The position numbers and the translations under genes are program-made. Below the pieces are notes generated by a model. The model was not told where the DNA came from. It searched no databases and saw only the letters and a list, made by a program, of their open reading frames with translations. A DNA stretch of 64,000 nt from Nostoc sp. MS1 (GTDB lineage: Bacteria; Cyanobacteriota; Cyanobacteriia; Cyanobacteriales; Nostocaceae). Shown here piece after piece: positions 62,393 to 64,000 of the stretch; the stretch's first letter is position 1; every line of letters starts with the position of its first letter. The stretch is from contig NZ_AP023441.1 in NCBI RefSeq assembly GCF_019976755.1, positions 3,283,501 to 3,347,500 of the forward strand. Reading direction: 5' to 3'.

Positions 62393-62452
62393 TAGTCATT
62401 GGTCATTGGTCATTGGTCATTAGTCCATAGTCAACAGTCAACAGTCTTTTCC
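62393..62452. repeat. Tandem heptamer (STRR-type) repeat
   Basis: Repeats of GGTCATT and TAGTCAACAG (e.g. TTGGTCATTGGTCATTGGTC) fill the devB-devC gap and reach the devC start codon. Confidence 0.75.
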
Positions 62453-62481
62453 TCTAACCTCCTGCCTCCTACCTCCTGCCT

Positions 62482-63672
62482 TCAATTCAATGCGATCGCA
62501 ACTTTGACTTTGGAGTTAGTTAAGCCTGTGACTCGCTTGCTTGATTTGGGGTTGAGGCGGATTTTGACTTCTACTACTCGCGCATCAATGTCGGCGGCTG
62601 GGTCGGTGTTGAGTACGTCTTTTTTGGCGATGAGTAAGCCGATTTGTTCAACGGTTCCAGTTAATTCTCCGGGTAGGTTAAGTTGGGTGATTGTTGCACG
62701 TTGTCCGACTTTGACGCGATTGATATCCAATTCATACACTTCGGCTACAGCATACATTTGATTCGTCTGTCCGATTTCGACAATACCTTTGTCGCTGACT
62801 ACTTCCCCAGCTAAGGTATGAGTTTTCAGGATTTGACCAGCTTTAGGCGACCTGACATAAGCCAACTCTAAATTCGCTTGAGCTTCTTGGACTGCGGCTT
62901 TAGCACTATCTATTTGTGCTTGTGCAGCTTGCACATCGGTAGGACGCACTTCGGCAATTTGGTTTAAGGTGGCTTTTGCTTGTCTGAGTCTTTCTTGTAG
63001 GGTTTCTGATGTTTGGCTGCGGTTGGCTAAGGCTTCTCGTAAACTGGCTTCGGCGGTTTCTAGTGTCAGCTTTTTACTATCTCTCATAGAGGCGGAAACT
63101 GCACCAGCTTCTTGCAGAGATTGATAACGTTGATATTCAATTTGTGCATTTCTCACTTCTGCTTCTAAGCGCTTCACCGTCGCCACTCTGGCTGCAACTT
63201 CTTGGCGTAATTCTGCTTCTAGTTCCGCAATTAAGGCTTGTTGCGCAGCAATTTCTCCCTGTTTTGCTCCTGCTTTTACCTGCGCTAATTGCGACTGTGC
63301 TACTACAACTTGTTGTTTTGCTCTGTTTAACGCTGCAAGGCGAGTATCGTGATTATCTAAGATACCAATGATTTGTCCTTTGGTGATGCGATCGCCTTGT
63401 TTGACTAAAAGTTCGACTACGCGGTTACTCCCAGCAGTCTGCGAAACTGATACCTGTACAACTTCACCTTGCGGTTCTATCCTCCCTAAAGCCGTAACAG
63501 CTTTGATTACAGGACGATGATCAACCACAACTGGGGTAATTTCTTTCCCTGGTCGCACTAGCAAATATAACGAACCAGCCACACTTGCCAAGCCTACGGC
63601 AACTATACCAACGATAAGCGATCTATTCGGATACTTGAGATTCCTGAACTGGTCTGGATGAAGGTTTTGCAT
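62482..63672 (-). CDS. devB: DevB-type periplasmic adaptor (HlyD family)
   Basis: The 396-residue membrane-fusion protein has one N-terminal membrane segment (RSLIVGIVAVGLASVAGSLY), paired lipoyl halves (LLVKQGDRITKGQIIGILDN and AYVRSPKAGQILKTHTLAGE) around a long coiled-coil hairpin (about 115-265), and a beta-barrel domain. This is the DevB architecture. First gene of devBCA, divergent from a PadR-type regulator with TGTRTACA-type boxes between them. Confidence 0.92.
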   Translation of the reverse strand: MQNLHPDQFRNLKYPNRSLIVGIVAVGLASVAGSLYLLVRPGKEITPVVVDHRPVIKAVTALGRIEPQGEVVQVSVSQTAGSNRVVELLVKQGDRITKGQIIGILDNHDTRLAALNRAKQQVVVAQSQLAQVKAGAKQGEIAAQQALIAELEAELRQEVAARVATVKRLEAEVRNAQIEYQRYQSLQEAGAVSASMRDSKKLTLETAEASLREALANRSQTSETLQERLRQAKATLNQIAEVRPTDVQAAQAQIDSAKAAVQEAQANLELAYVRSPKAGQILKTHTLAGEVVSDKGIVEIGQTNQMYAVAEVYELDINRVKVGQRATITQLNLPGELTGTVEQIGLLIAKKDVLNTDPAADIDARVVEVKIRLNPKSSKRVTGLTNSKVKVAIALN

Positions 63673-63706
63673 GAGTTACCGCCTGGGTGTTGGCAGCTAA
63701 ATTTAC

Positions 63707-63772
63707 TGTATACAACATTTTATTATCAAAAAGTTTTACTCAATTTGTTGTGTACAAACTCTAGTGTACACT
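63707..63772. promoter_or_regulatory. Operator candidate between devB and padR
   Basis: Three related boxes are seen: TGTATACAACA at 63707-63717, its near-exact inverse TGTTGTGTACA at 63746-63756 (10 of 11), and the palindrome AGTGTACACT at 63763-63772. Their position between divergent genes fits binding by the PadR-family protein encoded at 63801. Confidence 0.5.
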
Positions 63773-63800
63773 TAAGAAAATATCTGTCAAGTAGTTCCTT

Positions 63801-64000
63801 ATGGGTTTATCGCAAGCAATCCTGACCTGTTTAATTGATGCTCCCCACAGTGGTTATGATTTGTCTAAAGTCTTCAGCGAATCAGTAGGATACTTTTGGC
63901 AAGCTTCTCAGCAACAAATTTACAGAGAACTGGGTAAACTTGAGTCTGCGGGTTTGATTGTGTCCGAAGTTATTCCCCGTGAAGGTCGCTTAGATAAAAA
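63801..64000 (+). CDS. PadR-family transcriptional regulator (partial, 5' end)
   Basis: Sixty-six codons are present before the window ends. The sequence MGLSQAILTCLIDAPHSGYD followed by QQQIYRELGKLESAGLI is the winged-helix domain of PadR regulators. It is divergent from devBCA and is the probable regulator of that operon and of itself. The C-terminal dimerisation part is outside the window. Confidence 0.88.
   Translation, partial: MGLSQAILTCLIDAPHSGYDLSKVFSESVGYFWQASQQQIYRELGKLESAGLIVSEVIPREGRLDK

Overview
The window looks like chromosome of a filamentous, probably heterocyst-forming cyanobacterium of the Nostoc/Anabaena/Calothrix group. The HIP1 octamer GCGATCGC is abundant, heptameric short tandem repeats (variants of TTAGTCA/ATGGACT) sit between many genes, and there are several families of small dispersed hairpin repeats. 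The gene content also fits: PII (glnB) with an NtcA-like site, a devBCA exporter operon with a PadR regulator, a DUF3285 microprotein, and an SLH/DUF3370 surface protein. I cannot name the species from sequence alone.

The most striking content is a DNA-phosphorothioation (Dnd) system merged with BREX-type defence genes and spread over three loci. Locus A (1.76-15.56 kb) carries dndD(+), then a leftward operon DUF4007 - small orf - brxC/pglY-like ATPase - pglZ - brxL-like AAA protein, then dndE(+) and a Dnd-associated methyltransferase(+). The BREX block is nested between dndD and dndE in opposite orientation. Locus B (45.3-50.15 kb) carries dndC(-) and dndB(+) diverging from a promoter with two copies of a 14-bp palindrome, followed by an HNH nuclease and a dnd-associated small protein. 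Locus C (53.37-55.61 kb) is a DndD/Rad50-like ATPase translationally coupled to a 59-residue protein. No pglX methylase, dndFGH restriction genes or dndA are seen. The simplest model is that DndBCDE makes the self mark and BrxC-PglZ-BrxL acts as the defence machinery, comparable to type 4 BREX, which in the original BREX classification includes a PAPS-reductase-like gene (brxP).

Between and around these loci lie ordinary chromosomal genes. 15.8-23.0 kb: HdeD-like membrane protein, a MacA/MacB-like pair without ATPase, aspartoacylase, and a SucC/SucD-like pair that has lost the catalytic phospho-histidine. 23.6-32.2 kb: hypothetical envelope proteins, FecR plus a beta-barrel protein, two 62-residue paralogues, a rhodanese and an MnmC-like methyltransferase. 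32.8-45.3 kb: HD-GYP response regulator, glmU, glnB, thiD, a lipoprotein, a phosphotransferase, a DUF1499 protein, a PIN-TRAM protein and hemW. 50.3-64 kb: SLH/DUF3370 protein, CadD-like transporter, prfB with its programmed +1 frameshift, ybeY, dgkA, phoD with a Pho box, devBCA and the start of a padR gene.

No rRNA, tRNA, CRISPR array, transposase or prophage was found. Repeats are unusually informative here: two MITE-like elements, a hairpin repeat family with compensatory stem changes, a 33-bp HIP1-containing repeat inserted into the 5' coding parts of three genes, and tandem heptamers that supply gene ends.
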